Source: Phoronis ovalis (taxonomy: Eukaryota > Phoronida > Phoronidae). From it: a DNA stretch of 24,912 nucleotides. Below, one piece after another: positions 20,820 through 24,912 of this stretch; position 1 is the stretch's first letter, and every line of letters starts with the position of its first letter. The stretch covers positions 1-24,912 of the forward strand of contig JAOXYB010061834.1 of NCBI GenBank assembly GCA_028565635.1, given 5' to 3'. The translations under genes were made by a program, and so were the position numbers. The notes below the pieces were generated by a model. That model saw only the letters and a list, made by a program, of their open reading frames with translations. It made no database searches and was not told the DNA's origin.

Positions 20820-23800
20820 TGGGTAACAAATTAAAAATCTGGAAATTTGTTGTTAACGTTAGATAACTATGTTTTTAATTGGGTCGGTGCTTTCTATAAC
20901 CAACATGTCATACTTAGTAATGCGATCTTAGCAATTTTTCTCTTGTGAAACTGCAATAGGGAATACTAGTAACGTAATCTATTACATAGTGATTAAATTA
21001 TTCAGAACGAAACAGTTTCACTCTTTTGTTCTGAATCATTTTTTTGCACCGTTAAACCTCTACGATAAACAGAATTTTCATATGAATAGTGTATAATGTA
21101 GAATACCATTTTCTTAAAACTTGTATACCGTGTATACACACTAGTACTCTTAACTGATTTGAAACTTATCTTTGTTGAGTAATCGTTGTGTTATAGATTT
21201 TCAATCAAATTAATTAGCGTTTCCTTTAAATTTCTCATAATTCATAATAAATAATTATTTCGAGCAATTTCTTCAATAACTTTCAGTGTTCAAATATCAT
21301 TAAGCCAATAACGTTGAAATGCGACACAAGACCCATAATTTACAAACTAATTCTTTTCACTATTAAACCAATTTAGATTCAAATTAGCGATAATATATGT
21401 TTATAAATTTTCTCAAGTAGAACATAGTCTAATATTTATGAAGAAATATAGCCAAATTTGTGAAAATTAGTACCTAAGTAAGATTCGTGTGATTTTCTTA
21501 GTAAATAGAAGAGATTGGTAATGATTTAGATTGAGTAAAGTTAATAGGAAACTAATTGTTTCGAGGCTAAGCAAATAAAGTAATCGTTGACAGAAGTATT
21601 CTTATGTTGCGGGTTCTGTTACCATATACTGGTCTGCTCTTCTGAACAGTTGACTTTATGGACATACGATTTGCTACATATCAAATAATTTTTTAATTTA
21701 TTTAGGAATTTAACCGTACAATCTGAATGTTATATTTTTTGGATTTTAAAATATTGTATTCTATTTCAATAAAGTGTTTTCTAGGAACAAAAATCTAAAT
21801 GTTGCCCCCTGTAATATATTACTTATCTTTAACATTTTTAAATTTGAAATTAAAAATAAAATCTTCAGTTTCACAATAAAAAAAATTTTGGTCTAAAAAA
21901 TTTGGCCTGCTTTAAGGAATATATAAGAGATATTTAATCCTCTTAAAAATTGTTCTACTATTTACACAGCCGTTTCGAAGTACTCTTCGCTGCATGAAAA
22001 TTTCACTCTCACCGGGAATATTTCGAAATATGATGTTTTTCTTGGAATATTCGAAGGATATGATTTCTTGAGACTAATTGATGATTTCTTTTTTTCATGT
22101 AGTTTTCAATTTTTTGTAAAATATCACTCTAGAAAATGTAACTGCATGCGCAGCTGCTAAGTTGCAAGATTTCAATGTGTAGTCTTCTACTCAAAAATCA
22201 CAGCGAGGGAGCCTATCCACAATTAATGAAGCTTAAAGTTAGCACACAAGTTAGGAGGCCAATTAATCGAAAAGTTTTGAACCAATTAAAATTTAAATAT
22301 ACAATTTGTACAAAGGATTATAACATGAAGCAGTGTCCATGTAAAATTAGAAACTAGTTTGGGTAATATAGTCATGAAGCGTGATATATTGAAAGGCAAT
22401 CAAAATTTTTGAAAAATGATAATGAAGAAGATACAATATCTAATCAAATAAGCCTAACAAAGTGAAAATGTTCAAGTGCTACCAAATTAGCTGTGTTGAA
22501 TTTTGCTTTCCACTTTATTAGGTGTTTTGAGATAATAAAATCACGCGTGGAATAAAAACGCCAGGGGACGATCTATGTGATACAATAGTGCTAACCGATA
22601 ACATAATAGAAGACTATATTCGGTGCACCGTCAAACTTGATCACGCAACTGTTGCATCAAACGAAGGCTAAATAATTAATGCAATATTTTTTACCGGACA
22701 TGATTTCAAACTGTTTTGCCGCTTCAATACATTTATGTATTTATTTAAAAATGTGTAGCTGCGTTTTACTTGTTTATCTTTGTTGTAATATGTGTTCTTA
22801 TCTGTAGTCAGATGTGCCTACACGTAAATACTGGAAGTTAGATGGCCACGTTTATAATTAGTATATCGGGATGCTCATCCTGAGGGCTCATCCCATAATT
22901 TGAATAGTATTAAAATTACTCGTAGTCAGACATCAACAGGCTGAACTACGGTGGTCATTGTTCTATTCAGTACATAGCGTATCTTTCAACTATCACTGTC
23001 AGTCATGATTAAACTATCTGTATTAAAGCATTTTTTACAAATGTCACTGGGAAAGACATACCCATTTGATTGCAGAAACAGTAAAATACCAAGTCTATAA
23101 ATTAAAATAAATTAAGTGTATATAAAAGTGTGCTAAAATCCACAATCTTCAATTTTTTCACGTTTTTTTTCCTAACGATTGAATTTAAATATTGTTCTAT
23201 TATTCCAAATGCTTTTATAGCTTTGCGTTTACATGGTGGCGTGTTCTACCATCTAAGGAGAGAGATTATTACTGAGTGAATTGAGTACAGAAACTGTTTT
23301 ATTTCACGCAGTGGGATTAGAAAAGTTGTTACTAAAGGTTTAAAATTGTCTTTTCAGCCAATTAATTACGTGTTTATTGACAACTTCAATTAACGTGACA
23401 GAAGTTTGCTTATAAAAGAATTTATTCCTAACAAAACATGCAGCAGCGTAGATTATTAGTAAGGTTATTTGTCCTACTATTTTATATGCACTTTAATACT
23501 TAAACTGTACATGTATCATTGGCCAAGTTTCATCAAACTCTATCTGTTTACTATGATTGCATTCATTAACATTGCTTCAAGAGTTACTAGTATTACATAT
23601 ACCGACATTTTTGTCCAGGTTTTTGTGATCACGTGTCATCACTACAGTTCCATGCAAGAAGCTGCATTGTATCATATAGCGGTTAAACATGATATACATA
23701 ATAGTATAATTTAACCATGCATAATTGAATTTTTTATAATATTTTTTTTATGTGTTTTTTTAATTCCCTATAATAGATATAAAATACATACTCATTTAAT

Positions 23801-24436
23801 ATATGATCAAAGCTTTTATAAGAGACAGCAGGAAATAAACATGTAGTGATAAAACAGAACCTCTACAGCAAGATCCGTTGCTGGCACCTGACAAAAATAA
23901 GATTTACTGCAGTGTTTTGACTAGTAGCATATTAACCGCACTAAGTTAGACTACCTTTTCGCACATACAGGCTTTTCCTAAAGTATGGAATGTCTTAACC
24001 AAAATGTTTATGTTACTTTGTGGGTAATTTTCTTTTTAATTGAAGGGGAGGAAAGTTAACTAATTAAACAATTTTACTAATTAGTTGATTTCGTAATACA
24101 AAACGGCTAAAACAACAGGGAGTTGTGTCACATAGTTGTCAATCAAATTAGTAAAATCGTTTACATGGTAACGACTGGAATGCTGGGATTCTAAATCAGT
24201 TTTTGTCAAAGGAATTTTACGTCCGAAATTATGTTCAAATGTTGCCACATCATAAAACTTCTGTGCTCCATATGAATTATATATTTTCGAAACACTGCGA
24301 TATCTAATACTTACTCTGAGAATGCATATGTTCAATGCTTAAATGCCAAGTAAAAAGCCTAGTTAAACATTTATAGAATACCGCATTTAACTCATTGTCT
24401 ATGCATTAACGGGAGAATTTCATAGTTTGGTTACCA

Positions 24437-24455
24437 CGCCACCAGATGGTAGAAC
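24437..24455 (+). promoter_or_regulatory. CTCF-like motif
   Basis: CCACCAGATGGTAG at 24439-24452 fits the general CTCF core (CCASYAGRKGG followed by YAG). CTCF is an insulator protein found across bilaterians. The motif stands out in a surrounding of A/T sequence. Binding is not shown. Confidence 0.45.
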
Positions 24456-24492
24456 TGTGATACTAATTATTTTCTCGTCGCAGTGCACTCGA

Positions 24493-24508
24493 TCGCCACC
24501 TGGTGCGA
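24493..24508 (-). promoter_or_regulatory. Second CTCF-like motif, opposite orientation
   Basis: The minus strand reads GCACCAGGTGGCGA, again a CTCF-core match, about 45 bp from the first and pointing the other way. Two matches this close suggest a boundary element upstream of gene B, but this is inference from motif alone. Confidence 0.4.
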
Positions 24509-24912
24509 GCCTGATTAAAATCACAATTCAAGTGCTTCAAATATATTTTAGTTGATAAGGAACATTTTACACCAGTCCACAACTTGAATTAAGATATTTT
24601 TACAATAATGTGACGTGTAAAGCTTATCTGAACAGGTGAAGAAACAGGCTAAACACTTGTCAGAAATCGCATTTTTATGATCTCATGATCACGACAGGCA
24701 TTTACATTTACAATAAATATGATTAATAGTAAGTCTGCTAATTTAGAGACGCGTAGGGAAAATGGGCTCAAGGAACTTAAAACATAGATTAAATATGTTA
24801 AACAATAAATTTTCCCTAACTGAACATATGCATGTATAGAAAGCAGCATTGAAGAAATGCAAAACCTAAACATTTAATGTGATATATACAGGTATATGTA
24901 TATATATTATAT

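Larger units (their letters stand above)
20312..24912. other. Upstream flank of gene B
   Basis: This is 4.6 kb of AT-rich DNA with no supported exon. It contains Vsx-type sites, a TATA-like element, a half NRF1-like site with an E-box near 22143-22156, and CTCF-like motifs at 23233-23262 and 24434-24508. The right end is TA-rich simple sequence. Open frames at 24081-24335 and 24649-24873 (minus) have no recognisable domain. Confidence 0.65.

Noticed and set aside
24081-24335. 84-codon minus-strand frame next to a strong donor-like GTAAGTATT near 24314
   Set aside because: It begins at TTG, no coding exon can be recognised before the donor, and no matching acceptor or frame links it to gene B. 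A non-coding first exon of gene B cannot be excluded.
24881-24912. TA-rich tail as a possible origin or transposon end
   Set aside because: It is a short, imperfect (TA)n stretch cut by the window edge, with nothing beyond composition to support it.

Overview
The window is AT-rich, intron-rich nuclear DNA from an animal, probably an invertebrate bilaterian. Short exons with canonical GT-AG boundaries carry paired-type homeobox sequence, and most of the remaining DNA is low-complexity A/T. The phylum cannot be fixed from the sequence. A mollusc or other spiralian would fit, but that is a guess.

The gene content is two homeobox genes of the Vsx (visual system homeobox, Chx10/CEH-10) family. 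Both lie on the minus strand, in tandem and head to tail. Gene B (20207 down to 11633) is complete: five exons, 1071 nt, 356 codons plus stop. It has an octapeptide/eh1-like motif, a lysine/arginine-rich stretch, a full Q50 homeodomain, a CVC domain and the C-terminal motif typical of VSX2-like proteins. Gene A (5133 down to 74, continuing off the left edge) is represented by its first three exons, 197 codons. It stops at homeodomain residue 46, where the conserved 46/47 intron begins. The two genes share intron positions and phases (1, 2, 0), so they are paralogues. Gene A's homeodomain is clearly more divergent.

Layout from left to right: gene A exon 3 (197-74), intron 2, exon 2 (2017-1936), intron 1 with a perfect 44-bp tandem duplication, and exon 1 (5133-4749) with a TATA box just upstream. 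Next is about 6.5 kb of intergenic DNA (5134-11632). It contains a cluster of nuclear-receptor half-sites including a perfect DR5, and a decayed 33-bp-period tandem repeat close to gene B's stop. Gene B follows: exon 5 (11880-11633), exon 4 (12433-12253), exon 3 (14063-13940), exon 2 (16048-15970) and exon 1 (20207-19769). Finally there is 4.7 kb of upstream DNA with TATA-like elements, Vsx-type homeodomain sites and CTCF-like motifs near the right end.

Vsx proteins are known as nuclear transcription factors, mainly repressors, in visual and other interneurons. The arrangement suggests a local duplication in which gene B kept the canonical sequence and gene A diverged. I found no convincing protein-coding gene on the plus strand, no tRNA or rRNA, no intact transposon and no CRISPR-like array. 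Several longer open frames begin at GTG or TTG and are not credible eukaryotic genes.
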